Assembly (NCBI RefSeq): GCF_019263805.1
Contig: NZ_CP079195.1
Coordinates: 1,181,501 to 1,245,500, forward strand
DNA from: Polaribacter sp. NJDZ03
Lineage (GTDB): Bacteria; Bacteroidota; Bacteroidia; Flavobacteriales; Flavobacteriaceae
Direction: 5' to 3'
Length of the DNA: 64,000 nucleotides
Part shown: positions 52,454-61,687 of the stretch, one piece after another
Layout: each line of letters starts with the position of its first letter
How positions within the stretch are numbered: the first letter of the stretch is position 1
Notes under the pieces: model-generated
Told to the model about the DNA's origin: nothing
The model's input: only the letters and a program-made list of their open reading frames with translations
The model's database searches: none
Program-made: the position numbers and the translations under genes

Positions 52454-53485
52454 ATGAAAAAACAGGTTTATATATTAGGGATAGAATCTTCTTGTGATGA
52501 CACAAGTGCCTCCGTAATTTGCAATGCAAAAGTGCTGAGTAATGTTGTTGCCAATCAAGAAATACATTCTAAATATGGTGGTGTTGTTCCAGAATTAGCA
52601 TCTAGGGCGCATCAACAAAACATTGTTCCAGTAGTACAACAAGCTATAGAACAAGCAAATATAACTAAAGAAGACGTATCTGCAATTGCATTTACAAGAG
52701 GCCCTGGTTTAATGGGTTCTTTACTAGTAGGTACTTCTTTTGCCAAATCTTTGGCCTTAGGGTTACAAGTACCTTTAATAGATGTAAACCATATGCAGGC
52801 TCATATTCTATCTCATTTCATTGAAGAAGAAAATAGTAAAATGCCTCCTTTTCCTTTTATTTGCCTAACTATTAGTGGCGGACATACACAAATTGTAAAG
52901 GTTACCAATTATTTTGAAATGGAAGTTTTAGGCGAAACTATTGATGATGCTGTTGGTGAAGCTTTTGATAAATCTGCAAAAATTTTAGGTCTTCCTTATC
53001 CTGGAGGCCCTTTAATAGACAAGCATGCAAAACTAGGAAATCCAAAAGCTTATCAATTTACAAAACCTAAAGTAGGCGATTTAGATTTTAGTTTTAGCGG
53101 TTTAAAAACGGGTATTTTATATTTTATTCAGAAACAAGTAAGAATAAATCCTAATTTTATTGAAGAAAATTTAGATGACATTTGTGCTTCCATACAATAT
53201 ACAATTGTAGAAATTTTAATGGATAAATTAAAAAATGCAGTAAAACAAACAGGCATTAAACATATTGCTATTGCTGGTGGAGTTTCTGCTAATTCAGAAA
53301 TTAGACACCGTTTACAATTAGCCGAAAAACATTTTGGGTGGACTACCTACGTGCCTAAATTTGAATACACAACCGATAATGCTGCAATGATTGCTATTAC
53401 TGGTTATTTAAAATACTTAAACAACGATTATTCTGATGTTTCTGTAACTGCAAAAGCACGTTTAAAAGTTACAGAGAATTCTTAA
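52454..53485 (+). CDS. tsaD: tRNA threonylcarbamoyladenosine synthase subunit TsaD
   Basis: TsaD transfers threonylcarbamoyl to A37 of ANN-decoding tRNAs. The 343-residue ASKHA-fold protein has ILGIESSCDDTSASV, the metal-binding HMQAHILSH, the SGGHTQIVKV nucleotide motif, GEAFDKSAKILGLPYPGGP and IAGGVSANSEIR. It precedes the sulfatase-fold gene by about 50 nt. Confidence 0.97.
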   Translation: MKKQVYILGIESSCDDTSASVICNAKVLSNVVANQEIHSKYGGVVPELASRAHQQNIVPVVQQAIEQANITKEDVSAIAFTRGPGLMGSLLVGTSFAKSLALGLQVPLIDVNHMQAHILSHFIEEENSKMPPFPFICLTISGGHTQIVKVTNYFEMEVLGETIDDAVGEAFDKSAKILGLPYPGGPLIDKHAKLGNPKAYQFTKPKVGDLDFSFSGLKTGILYFIQKQVRINPNFIEENLDDICASIQYTIVEILMDKLKNAVKQTGIKHIAIAGGVSANSEIRHRLQLAEKHFGWTTYVPKFEYTTDNAAMIAITGYLKYLNNDYSDVSVTAKARLKVTENS

Positions 53486-53534
53486 AAAATTTTCAGAAAA
53501 AACAAATATAATTAACAAACTGAATTCCTACTCC

Positions 53535-55391
53535 TTGAAAACATTAAAAAACAGATTATTATTCAATATTTACTATTTTCTATTATGGATAGGATATTTT
53601 GCATTTGCACGATTATTTTTCCTTCTTTTTTATGTTGATAAAACAAAAGAGTTAGACTTTTTAACGACACTAAAAACATTTCTTTATGGTGTGCGATTAG
53701 ACAGTTCTTTTGCCGCATATTTATGTTTTATTCCGTTTTTAATTATCATTTTTTCTGTTTTTATCAATTCTAAAATAATTGGAACAATTATAAAATGGTA
53801 TTCGGGTATTATGATTGTTATTTTAAGTTTATTACTAATTATTGACGCAAGCTTATACCAATCTTGGGGAACGCGTTTAGATACCGCTTTGTTAAAGTAT
53901 TTAAATACTCCAGAAATTATGATTGCTTCTGTTTCTACTTTTCAAAAGATAACCGGAACTCTATTTTGGATTGCAACTTCTTTCGTCTTTATAAAATGGT
54001 TCAACAACATTATTTCAAAGAAAATAGCAAAGGTAGAAGAAGGTTTTTGGCTACAAGCAGTACTATTTTTCTTAATAACAGCGGCATTAATTATACCAGT
54101 AAGAGGTGGTATACAAACCATACCTGTTAACCAAAGTAATGTCTATTTTTCTAATAATATGTTTGCAAACCATGCATCTATAAATTATGCTTGGAACTTT
54201 TTTAACGCACTTACTCATAAACCAGATGGTAAAAATCCTTATAAATTTTTTGATAGTGAAATAGCAAAAAACACTATTAACAAAAGAAGATCTCTACTTT
54301 TAAAAGCAGACACAGATAGTATTTTAAATACAACAAAACCCAACGTAATATTTATTATATGGGAAAGTTTAACCGCAAAAGTTGTGGGCTCTTTAGGTGG
54401 AGAACCTAATGTAACAGAAAATCTAAACAAACTGTCTAAAGAAGGTATTTTATTTACTAACTACTATGCAAACGGAGATAGAACAGATAAAGGGATTCCT
54501 GCTATTTTAAGTGGTTATTACCCACAACCAACACAAAGCATTATGAAAATGCCCAACAAAGCTAGAAGACTACCAATGTTACCTAAAAAAATGATGGATT
54601 TAGGGTACCATACTTCTTTTTATTATGGTGGTGATTTAAACTTTGGAAACATGAATACTTATTTACGAAATTCTGGAATTACCGATTTTGTAGACGGAAA
54701 TGATTTTGATGTAAAAGATTGGAATTCTAAGTGGGGAGCGCACGACCATGTATTTATGAAACGTTTGGCAGATGACTTGTCTAAAAAACAAGACGAACCA
54801 TTTTTTAAAATAGCGTTAACACTTACAAGCCACGAGCCATACGAGTTCCCAGATACCTATAAATTTGGAAAAGATACTGAAGAAAATAAATTTAGAAGTG
54901 CACATGCCTACACAGATAAAACTATTGGTACATTTATTCAATTTGCAAAACAGCAACCTTGGTACAAAAACACCTTAATAGTTATTATTGCAGATCATGG
55001 ACATCGTTCTCCTGAGCACAAAGGAGCTTTTAACTCACCATTAAAGTTTCACATCCCAATGTTATGGTTAGGTGGTGCTTTAAACAAAAAGGGAATTGAA
55101 ATAGACAATATTGCTAGTCAAGTAGATTTACCTTACACACTTCTAGACTTACTAAAAGGAGATAATTCTGATTTTAAATTCAGTAAAAATATCTTTAATA
55201 CTTCCGAGAAACAATATGCACATTATATCTTTAACAAAGGTTTTGGTACACTCTCTAAAAACGGACTTTATTTATTTGATCATGTAAGTAAAAAAGCAAT
55301 TTTAGAAGAAGGTACAGAAGCTGCAAAATTAGACTCATTAGGTAAATCTATTTCTCAAGAAGCTTTTCAAGATTTTCTAGATCGTGATTAA
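53535..55391 (+). CDS. LTA synthase family sulfatase-fold phosphotransferase
   Basis: The 618-residue protein has five N-terminal transmembrane helices (residues about 10-205) and an extracellular alkaline phosphatase/sulfatase-fold domain: NVIFIIWESLTAKVVGSLGG, the nucleophile Thr in NGDRTDKGIPAILSGYYPQ, and IIADHGHRSPEHKGAFNSP with metal ligands. Family members transfer phosphoglycerol or phosphoethanolamine to envelope polymers or lipid A; the acceptor here is unknown. Start is TTG 53535; the basic start KTLKNR before the first helix fits. Confidence 0.88.
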   Translation: MKTLKNRLLFNIYYFLLWIGYFAFARLFFLLFYVDKTKELDFLTTLKTFLYGVRLDSSFAAYLCFIPFLIIIFSVFINSKIIGTIIKWYSGIMIVILSLLLIIDASLYQSWGTRLDTALLKYLNTPEIMIASVSTFQKITGTLFWIATSFVFIKWFNNIISKKIAKVEEGFWLQAVLFFLITAALIIPVRGGIQTIPVNQSNVYFSNNMFANHASINYAWNFFNALTHKPDGKNPYKFFDSEIAKNTINKRRSLLLKADTDSILNTTKPNVIFIIWESLTAKVVGSLGGEPNVTENLNKLSKEGILFTNYYANGDRTDKGIPAILSGYYPQPTQSIMKMPNKARRLPMLPKKMMDLGYHTSFYYGGDLNFGNMNTYLRNSGITDFVDGNDFDVKDWNSKWGAHDHVFMKRLADDLSKKQDEPFFKIALTLTSHEPYEFPDTYKFGKDTEENKFRSAHAYTDKTIGTFIQFAKQQPWYKNTLIVIIADHGHRSPEHKGAFNSPLKFHIPMLWLGGALNKKGIEIDNIASQVDLPYTLLDLLKGDNSDFKFSKNIFNTSEKQYAHYIFNKGFGTLSKNGLYLFDHVSKKAILEEGTEAAKLDSLGKSISQEAFQDFLDRD

Positions 55392-55434
55392 GTTTAATAA
55401 ATTTTAGTGAAAAATCTTTTTGTTTGATCAATTA

Positions 55435-56967
55435 TTAATTTATCAAAGCATTTTTAATTTTATCAACAAAATTAGCAATCGTAAAAGGTTTAGATATAAA
55501 ACCAGAAAAACCTAGTGTTAAATACCGCTCAATATCTTGGGTAGAAGTATTCCCTGTTAATGCCAAGAAAGGCGTTTTAGAATTTACGTTTGTAATAGTA
55601 GCTCTCTTTTTCATCAATTCTTCACCAGTCATATTTGGCATATTGATATCTAATAAAACAACATCAAAAACTTCTTCTTTAATCTTAGAAAGTGCTTCTA
55701 AACCATCTTTTACAATGGTTAAATTCACTTTTTCTTTTTTTAAAATATACGCCACTATTCTTTGATTCATTAGATCATCATCTGCCACTAAAATATTTTT
55801 TCCTTTTAAATCAATCTTTTTAGTCTTAACCTCTTTAGGTATTATTCTCTGCTTCTTTAATTTTGAGTTTTTTTCAAAAGGAATTTCAACAAAAAAGGAA
55901 GTTCCTTTATTCAATTTACTTTTCACAGAAATACTACCATTCATGGCTCCTAACAAACGTTTTACAATAGCCAAACCTAAACCTGCACCTCCATAAACAC
56001 GATGGTCATTCAATTCGTTTTGTTGGTATTCTTCAAATATTTTTAAACATTGAAACGCACTCATTCCTCTACCAGAATCTGTAATTTCAAAGATTACGGT
56101 AACCTTATTTTCTACCTCAAAAGTTACTTTTGCACTTATAACAACTTCTCCTTTACTGGTAAATTTAATAGCGTTACTAATTAAATTTGATAGTATTTGT
56201 TGAATTCTTACAGCATCTCCTAAAACAATTTTTGGTAGTTTTTCTGAAGTTAAAAAAACGAGATCTACATTTTTATTGGTATGAATATGCTGAAAATCAT
56301 TTTTACAATTCTTAATAGTTTCTAGAATAGAAATCTCTTCATTAACTAAAACTAATTTACCAGCTTCAATACGCGATAAATCTAAAATATCATCTACTAT
56401 AACCTTTAAATTATTCCCTGCTGATGATAAGTTTTTAATGTATTCCGTAGCTTTGTTATTCAATTTTTCTGATGAAATCATTTCAGAATAGCCAAGAATA
56501 GAATTCAATGGATTTCTAATTTCATGACTCATCATTGCTAAAAAACGGGATTTTTCTTCGTTTGCTTTGTCAGCAATTTTACGTAGTTTATCTAATTCTA
56601 TATTTTTCTCTGCAAGTTCTCTTTTTATAAAAAAGATATCATTTCTATTTTGATTTAGTTGACTTACATACTTGTAAACATTACTTCTATTATGTATTAA
56701 AATAACAACAGAAGCTTCTTTTTTAAAAAGTTCTAAATCTATATTGTATTCTATACCTTCAGAAACAATAACCATACCTTCTAACAGAAATGGGTCATTT
56801 AAAGGCAACGCTTCTAAAGTTCCTTCTAAAAAAGGACAAGCATCATAGATAGATTCTTGAAGTGTAAAGGTAGTTTTGATAAATTTACCAGCAATAACAC
56901 TTGTAATAACCCCCGAATAATCAGTAGTTAATTGTATAAAAACATCCTCTATTTTTGCAGGTATCAA
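55435..56967 (-). CDS. Hybrid histidine kinase with PAS-like input and receiver domain
   Basis: The 510-residue soluble protein has an N-terminal PAS-like domain (about 1-100), a coiled coil (100-140), a HisKA domain with His148 (FLAMMSHEIRNPLNSILGY), a HATPase domain (about 245-365, ISDAIKF-like LISNAIKFTSKG and DSGRGMS) and a receiver domain (about 382-510) with Asp440 (VVLLDINMPNMTGE). It lacks transmembrane segments and an output domain, so it may be a sensor relaying phosphate. It is the last gene of the GTPase operon, 5 nt after the GTPase gene. Confidence 0.9.
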   Translation of the reverse strand: MIPAKIEDVFIQLTTDYSGVITSVIAGKFIKTTFTLQESIYDACPFLEGTLEALPLNDPFLLEGMVIVSEGIEYNIDLELFKKEASVVILIHNRSNVYKYVSQLNQNRNDIFFIKRELAEKNIELDKLRKIADKANEEKSRFLAMMSHEIRNPLNSILGYSEMISSEKLNNKATEYIKNLSSAGNNLKVIVDDILDLSRIEAGKLVLVNEEISILETIKNCKNDFQHIHTNKNVDLVFLTSEKLPKIVLGDAVRIQQILSNLISNAIKFTSKGEVVISAKVTFEVENKVTVIFEITDSGRGMSAFQCLKIFEEYQQNELNDHRVYGGAGLGLAIVKRLLGAMNGSISVKSKLNKGTSFFVEIPFEKNSKLKKQRIIPKEVKTKKIDLKGKNILVADDDLMNQRIVAYILKKEKVNLTIVKDGLEALSKIKEEVFDVVLLDINMPNMTGEELMKKRATITNVNSKTPFLALTGNTSTQDIERYLTLGFSGFISKPFTIANFVDKIKNALIN

Positions 56968-56972
56968 TACTT

Positions 56973-57458
56973 TTATTTTAAAGCTAGTGAGGTTAATTTC
57001 ATAAAGGCATCTTCAACATTTTCATCTTCTTTAGCACTGGTAATTAAATCTATATTTACAGAAATTTTCTGTATTACACTTTCTAATTCTTCTGCAGTAA
57101 GCAAATCTTTTTTATTACCAATAACTGTTATGTTTTGTAAACCAGATAGTTCTTTAACCATATTTAGATTTTCATCTATAGTTAAATACGTTTCTTCTCT
57201 ACTTACATCAAAAACAAACATTGCCGCATTAGAACCTAGAAAATAAGCTTTGGGTATTTTTTCATTGCCGTTTGTACCAGCAACATCCCAGATCATTAAT
57301 TTAATAGTTTCATTTTTGTATTCCACTATTTTTTTACTTACTCGAACACCAATAGTACTAATGTAATCTTCAGAAAATTCATTTAAAACAAATCGTCTAA
57401 TTAAGGATGTTTTACCAACACCAAAATTACCAACAAGCAGTACCTTTTTTGCAATCAT
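56973..57458 (-). CDS. Ras-like small GTPase
   Basis: The 161-residue protein is a bare G domain: P-loop GNFGVGKTS (10-18), switch I with Thr35, G3 WDVAGT (Asp58-Gly61), G4 GNKKD (114-118) and G5 SAK (141-143). The residue after the G3 glycine is Thr62 instead of the usual Gln, predicting slow intrinsic hydrolysis. It lies in an operon with a longin/roadblock-like gene and a histidine kinase gene. There is no lipidation motif at the C-terminus. Confidence 0.9.
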   Translation of the reverse strand: MIAKKVLLVGNFGVGKTSLIRRFVLNEFSEDYISTIGVRVSKKIVEYKNETIKLMIWDVAGTNGNEKIPKAYFLGSNAAMFVFDVSREETYLTIDENLNMVKELSGLQNITVIGNKKDLLTAEELESVIQKISVNIDLITSAKEDENVEDAFMKLTSLALK

Positions 57459-57475
57459 AAATTATAAATAATTGT

Positions 57476-58285
57476 TTACTCTTTAATCAATTCGTTTAAA
57501 ATTAAATCATTTAAACGTTCTTCATCTGATAAGTAAGAACGATCTCTTAAAATAATTTCTGATAAATTATTTATGTTGTCAGACAATTCTTCTGCATGCT
57601 CTTCTGTGATAACCCCAGAAGTTGCAATGGCAATATAAATAGTTTTAAAGTTTTTTATAGAAAGCTGAAAAGTTTCGAACTTTATATTTTCTAAATCCTG
57701 TCCTTCCTTAGAAAAGGCGTCTTCAGCAAAAGATTTAATAGCCGTTAACATGCCAGAAATCATATCTTTATCGGCTATACTTCCTCTAGAATAGTTTCCA
57801 GAAAGCAAACCAGATTCTTTTTCTATGATAAAAACTTCTTCAATTACAAACTCAAAAACTCCTTCTAAAACAATACCGGAATCATTTCTTTTTCCTTTAA
57901 AAAATCTTTTAAGTATTTGTTGAATAGAAAATTTTTCTTTTATAGTTTTATTAATACTATCGGATAATTTAGTAATTTCTGCAACAATAAATTTCTTAAC
58001 CATTTTACCCATAATTGGGTACAAGGCTTCTACAACTTCATCTTGAGAGTCTCTAATTTGAACTTTTATAGTTTCTGTAATGGTGTCTCCAAAATCTCTT
58101 GAAAAATTATTACGTAAGTCCGCAATTTTTTCATCTACTAGAGGCGCAACTCTTTTAGACAGTTTTTCTCTAAGAATAATTTCTTCACTAAGAGAATCAA
58201 ACTTTTCTCTATCATCAGCTAATAAAAGGTCTCTGAGCAACTCAAAACGATTGTCTTTATTGTTATCTGCAGGCTTTTTTTTCAT
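57476..58285 (-). CDS. Longin/roadblock-like domain protein with helical N-terminal region
   Basis: The 269-residue cytoplasmic protein has a helical N-terminal region (1-135: LRDLLLADDREKFDSLSEEI, then ALYPIMGKMVKKFI) and a domain at about 140-245 (VFEFVIEEVFIIEKESGLLS...KDMISGMLTAIKSFAEDAF...TSGVI) whose strand-helix pattern fits the roadblock/longin fold, which in other systems partners Ras-like GTPases. From memory, this region resembles the N-terminal part of large OmpA-like proteins of other phyla, which explains OmpA-type names given to homologues; no OmpA domain is present here. It starts right at the stop of the coiled-coil gene. Confidence 0.7.
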   Translation of the reverse strand: MKKKPADNNKDNRFELLRDLLLADDREKFDSLSEEIILREKLSKRVAPLVDEKIADLRNNFSRDFGDTITETIKVQIRDSQDEVVEALYPIMGKMVKKFIVAEITKLSDSINKTIKEKFSIQQILKRFFKGKRNDSGIVLEGVFEFVIEEVFIIEKESGLLSGNYSRGSIADKDMISGMLTAIKSFAEDAFSKEGQDLENIKFETFQLSIKNFKTIYIAIATSGVITEEHAEELSDNINNLSEIILRDRSYLSDEERLNDLILNELIKE

Positions 58286-58639
58286 CTATTCTTGCAACAT
58301 CAATGCAATTTTCTCTAAAGCTTTACCTAGTTTTTTTCTATCTGCTTTTTCATCATCTAAATCGGCCAATCTTTTATCTAAATCGTCATTTAAGTCTTGA
58401 AACTTGTGCTCCATTAAACTTTCTAGATCTGCTAATTTATTTTCAAGGTTAGTAACAGACTCAGATAGATTTTTGTTTGTTTGGTCTTTAAGTGTTTTAA
58501 TCTGGTCGTAAACATCAGCAAATTCTGTGCTGTATTGCTGCATGTTTTCACCAAAGATTAAATCTCTAACCGCTGCAATTCTATCATCTATTTTATGATT
58601 TTCAACAACAGGTTGTTTATTTTCTGAATTTTTTTCCAT
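58286..58639 (-). CDS. Coiled-coil protein, first gene of the GTPase operon
   Basis: The 117-residue product has a disordered start, the segment IAAVRDLIFGENMQQYSTEF, and a long amphipathic coiled coil (residues about 45-110) with Leu/Asp/Lys heptads (TKNLSESVTNLENKLADLE-like). It has no catalytic motif. Its stop is directly followed by the ATG of the longin-like gene, so the two are likely made in equal amounts. An adaptor or scaffold role is inferred. Confidence 0.75.
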   Translation of the reverse strand: MEKNSENKQPVVENHKIDDRIAAVRDLIFGENMQQYSTEFADVYDQIKTLKDQTNKNLSESVTNLENKLADLESLMEHKFQDLNDDLDKRLADLDDEKADRKKLGKALEKIALMLQE

Positions 58640-58741
58640 TTATACTAAAAGTTGGTTACAATAAGTAATTATTATATTCTTAATAAGTGTTAAAAAAAGG
58701 CACTTCTAACAAATATACATCAAAAAAGAGTTTATATAATC

Positions 58742-59524
58742 TTAAACTGTTATTTTTAAACCATCATAGGCCAAAAACACGTTTTTGGGTAATATTTTAG
58801 AAACTTCATCATGAAAACCTAGTTTATGGCTAATATGAGTTAAGTACGCTTTTTTAGGTTTCATTTCTGCAATAAAATCGAGGGCTTCTTTTAAATTAAA
58901 ATGAGTTGGATGTTCTTCTATTCTTAAAGCGTTAACAACTAAGACATCTAAGTCCTTCAATTTTAATTTTTCTTCATCAGAAATAGATTTTACGTCTGTT
59001 AAATAACCAAAATCTCCAAATCGATATGCAGTTATTGGTAAACTTCCGTGTAAAACTTTTATGGGAGTTACTTTTAATTCATCTATAAGTAAGCTCGTGC
59101 CCTCTACAATTATTGGCAACACACTTGGCGCACCCGGATACCTGTTTTTTGTACTAAAAATATACTCAAACCTTTTCTCTAAACTCCTTAAAGTTCTCTC
59201 GTTTAAATAAATAGGCATTTCTCCTATTTGGTAACAAAAAGCTCTTAAGTCATCTAAACCTCCTATATGATCTGCGTGTTCATGTGTAAAAAAAACACCA
59301 TTTAAAGATTGTACATGCTCTCTTAGCATTTGCTGCCTAAAATCTAAACCGCAATCTATGGTATAAGAAACATTGTCCCAAGACACCAAAACGGAAGACC
59401 TTAAACGCTTATCTTTTAAGTTTTTAGACAAACAAACAGGGTCGTTACTTGCAATCATCGGAATTCCTTGTGAAGTACCTGTTCCTAAAAAAGTAATATT
59501 CAGTTGTTTCTTAGTTAAGTTCAT
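58742..59524 (-). CDS. MBL-fold metallo-hydrolase (PhnP-like)
   Basis: The 260-residue protein has the metallo-beta-lactamase fold: FLGTGTSQGIPMI near the N-terminus as in PhnP, the metal motif FFTHEHADHIGGLDDLR, and the late metal-ligand His in YLTHISHKLGFHDE. PhnP-like enzymes are cyclic phosphodiesterases. No phosphonate genes are near. It sits upstream of, and on the same strand as, the GTPase operon with a gap of about 100 nt. Confidence 0.87.
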   Translation of the reverse strand: MNLTKKQLNITFLGTGTSQGIPMIASNDPVCLSKNLKDKRLRSSVLVSWDNVSYTIDCGLDFRQQMLREHVQSLNGVFFTHEHADHIGGLDDLRAFCYQIGEMPIYLNERTLRSLEKRFEYIFSTKNRYPGAPSVLPIIVEGTSLLIDELKVTPIKVLHGSLPITAYRFGDFGYLTDVKSISDEEKLKLKDLDVLVVNALRIEEHPTHFNLKEALDFIAEMKPKKAYLTHISHKLGFHDEVSKILPKNVFLAYDGLKITV

Positions 59525-59546
59525 TCCAACAAAAATAACATAAAAA

Positions 59547-59578
59547 TTGACTGATAGCCGTCTATTTTAGTACATTTG
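59547..59578 (+). promoter_or_regulatory. -33/-7 promoter of the 482-residue conserved protein gene
   Basis: TTG at 59547-59549 and TACATTTG at 59571-59578, 21 nt apart, fit the Bacteroidota consensus and lie 28 nt before ATG 59606. Confidence 0.55.
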
Positions 59579-59605
59579 TTTCAACCTTAATAAATAGCAT
59601 TATAT

Positions 59606-61054
59606 ATGGCAATATCTTTAAAAGGAGATCAAGAGATTAGTAGTGTTCCTACAATTAAAAGCAAAGCGCTAAGAATTAATTTAAATAGAGATATTTACGG
59701 AACTTTTGCTGAGATTGGTGCAGGACAAGAAACTGCTCGTAACTTTTTTAGATCTGGAGCTGCTTCAGGAACAATAGCAAAAGCGATGAGTGCTTATGAT
59801 AAAGATTTCTCTGATGCTATTTATGGCATGGAACAAGACAATCGTTATGTAACACAGCCTCGTTTAAAAAAGATGCTAGGTCACGAAATCGATTTAATGG
59901 AAGATCGATTAAGCAGACAAAAACATCCAGATAAATTATTTTTTAGTTACGCCAACACTGTAACTACCATAGATTTTGCAAAACAGTTTAAAGGACATGG
60001 TTGGGTAGGTATTCGTTTTCAACTAGATCCTTTAGAAGGATATAATGAAATTGTTTTACACTTGCGTTTTAAAGAAACGGATGCTCGTTTACAACAAGAA
60101 ACCTTAGGTATTTTAGGTGTAAATCTAATTTATGGCGCTTTTTATTTAAATGATAATCCTAAAGATTTAGTAAAATCTTTTTATGATAACTTAAGCAATG
60201 ACCAGTTAGAAATTGATATGATTAATTTTGCGGGACCTCGTTTTATGTATGTAGACAACCGTTTAATGAGTTTACAATTACTAAAAAATGGTATGACAAA
60301 TGCCGTTATGTTTGGCCCAGACGGAAACAATTTATTACCAGCACAAGTTTTATATAAGAAAAACATTTTAGCTTTACGTGGAAGTTTTAGACCTGTTACT
60401 AAGGTAAATATGGACATGTATGAAAAATCTAAAAAAATATTTTTAGCAGAAAATAAAGTAGAAGAAAGTAAAACGCAAGTAATTTTCGAGATTACCCTAA
60501 GTAACCTAACATCAGAAGGTAAAATTAATGAAAGAGATTTCTTAGACAGAGCAGAATTACTTTGTTCTCTAGGACAAAATGTAATGATTACAAGCTTTCA
60601 ACAATACTTTAAATTGGTAGAATATTTTAGTGAATTTACCAAAGAAAGAATGGGCTTAACCATGGGAGGGCAAAATCTTATAGAGCTTTTTGAAGAAAAA
60701 TATTACCGTAATTTAAGTGGAGGAATCTTAGAGGCTTTTGGTAAGTTATTTTATAGAGATTTAAAGGTATACACCTACCCTTATCATGACACGAAATCTG
60801 ATGAGTATATTACCATAGAAAACTTAAAAGTTCATCCAAGAATGAAAGAACTGTATAAGTTCTTTAAAAACAACGGAAAACTGGTTAACATAGATGATTT
60901 TGACAAAGACATCTTAGATATTTTTTCTCGTACTATCTTAAAAATGATTTTAAACGGAGAAAAAGGATGGGAAGAAATGTTGCCTGAAGGAATTTCTGAC
61001 ACTATAAAGCAAAAAAGACTTTTTGGTTACTCTAGAACAAGAGTAAGAAAATAA
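59606..61054 (+). CDS. Conserved protein of unknown function (482 residues, cytoplasmic)
   Basis: The product has no signal peptide or transmembrane helix and no motif I can assign. It begins MAISLKGDQEISSVPTIKSK and has highly ordered sequence such as FAEIGAGQETARNFFRSGAA (residues about 35-54) and LLPAQVLYKKNILALRGSFR (about 246-265). I recall close relatives across Bacteroidota carrying names such as TonB-dependent receptor or nicotinate-nucleotide adenylyltransferase; neither fits the sequence. It has a good promoter and is an isolated unit. Confidence 0.7.
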   Translation: MAISLKGDQEISSVPTIKSKALRINLNRDIYGTFAEIGAGQETARNFFRSGAASGTIAKAMSAYDKDFSDAIYGMEQDNRYVTQPRLKKMLGHEIDLMEDRLSRQKHPDKLFFSYANTVTTIDFAKQFKGHGWVGIRFQLDPLEGYNEIVLHLRFKETDARLQQETLGILGVNLIYGAFYLNDNPKDLVKSFYDNLSNDQLEIDMINFAGPRFMYVDNRLMSLQLLKNGMTNAVMFGPDGNNLLPAQVLYKKNILALRGSFRPVTKVNMDMYEKSKKIFLAENKVEESKTQVIFEITLSNLTSEGKINERDFLDRAELLCSLGQNVMITSFQQYFKLVEYFSEFTKERMGLTMGGQNLIELFEEKYYRNLSGGILEAFGKLFYRDLKVYTYPYHDTKSDEYITIENLKVHPRMKELYKFFKNNGKLVNIDDFDKDILDIFSRTILKMILNGEKGWEEMLPEGISDTIKQKRLFGYSRTRVRK

Positions 61055-61105
61055 GCATTAAACCTTTTATTACTTTTTGAGTCTAAACTTTACAAACTAT
61101 TATAG

Positions 61106-61654
61106 TTGACTGATGAAACTATTTTAATAGAACAACTAAAAAATGTTCAGACTAAAGACAAAGCGTTTAGAGAACTTATAACTCTCTATAAACAACGCTT
61201 GTATTGGCATATCCGTAAAATTGTGATTTCTCATGATGATGCAGATGATGTTTTACAAAACACCTTTATTAAAGTTTTTAAAAATATAGATAAGTTTAAC
61301 CAAGGGAGTAAGCTATTTTCTTGGATGTACAGAATTGCTACCAATGAAGCTATTACTTTTATAAACAAAAGGGCAAAAAAACGAAGTTTAGATATTGCTG
61401 ATTATCAACAAGAATTAGCTTCTACTCTAGCGAGTGATGATTTTTTTACAGGTGATGAAATTCAACTCATTTTACAAAAAGCAATTGCAACATTACCGCA
61501 AAAACAACAACTTGTCTTTAATATGAAATATTTTGATGAACTAAAGTATGATGAAATGTCTGAAGTTTTAGAAACATCTGTAGGAGCTTTAAAAGCCTCT
61601 TATTATCATGCTGTTAAAAAAATTGAACTTTATATAAAAAAAGAAACAAATTAA
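61106..61654 (+). CDS. ECF-type RNA polymerase sigma factor
   Basis: The 182-residue protein has sigma region 2 (DADDVLQNTFIKVFKNIDKF and LFSWMYRIATNEAITF) and region 4 (LPQKQQLVFNMKYFDELKYD followed by ASYYHAVKKIE, the DNA-binding helices). It lacks regions 1 and 3, as ECF sigmas do. Start is TTG 61106, since no ATG lies upstream of the conserved part. It heads a three-gene unit with a membrane protein and a Spy-like protein, which probably regulate it. Confidence 0.93.
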   Translation: MTDETILIEQLKNVQTKDKAFRELITLYKQRLYWHIRKIVISHDDADDVLQNTFIKVFKNIDKFNQGSKLFSWMYRIATNEAITFINKRAKKRSLDIADYQQELASTLASDDFFTGDEIQLILQKAIATLPQKQQLVFNMKYFDELKYDEMSEVLETSVGALKASYYHAVKKIELYIKKETN

Positions 61655-61687
61655 ACCTTTTTATAAATAAGAGGTCTAAAGAATATC

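Noticed and set aside
57476..58285. OmpA-type outer membrane protein
   Set aside because: No signal peptide, barrel or OmpA peptidoglycan-binding motif; the sequence is cytoplasmic with a longin-like domain.
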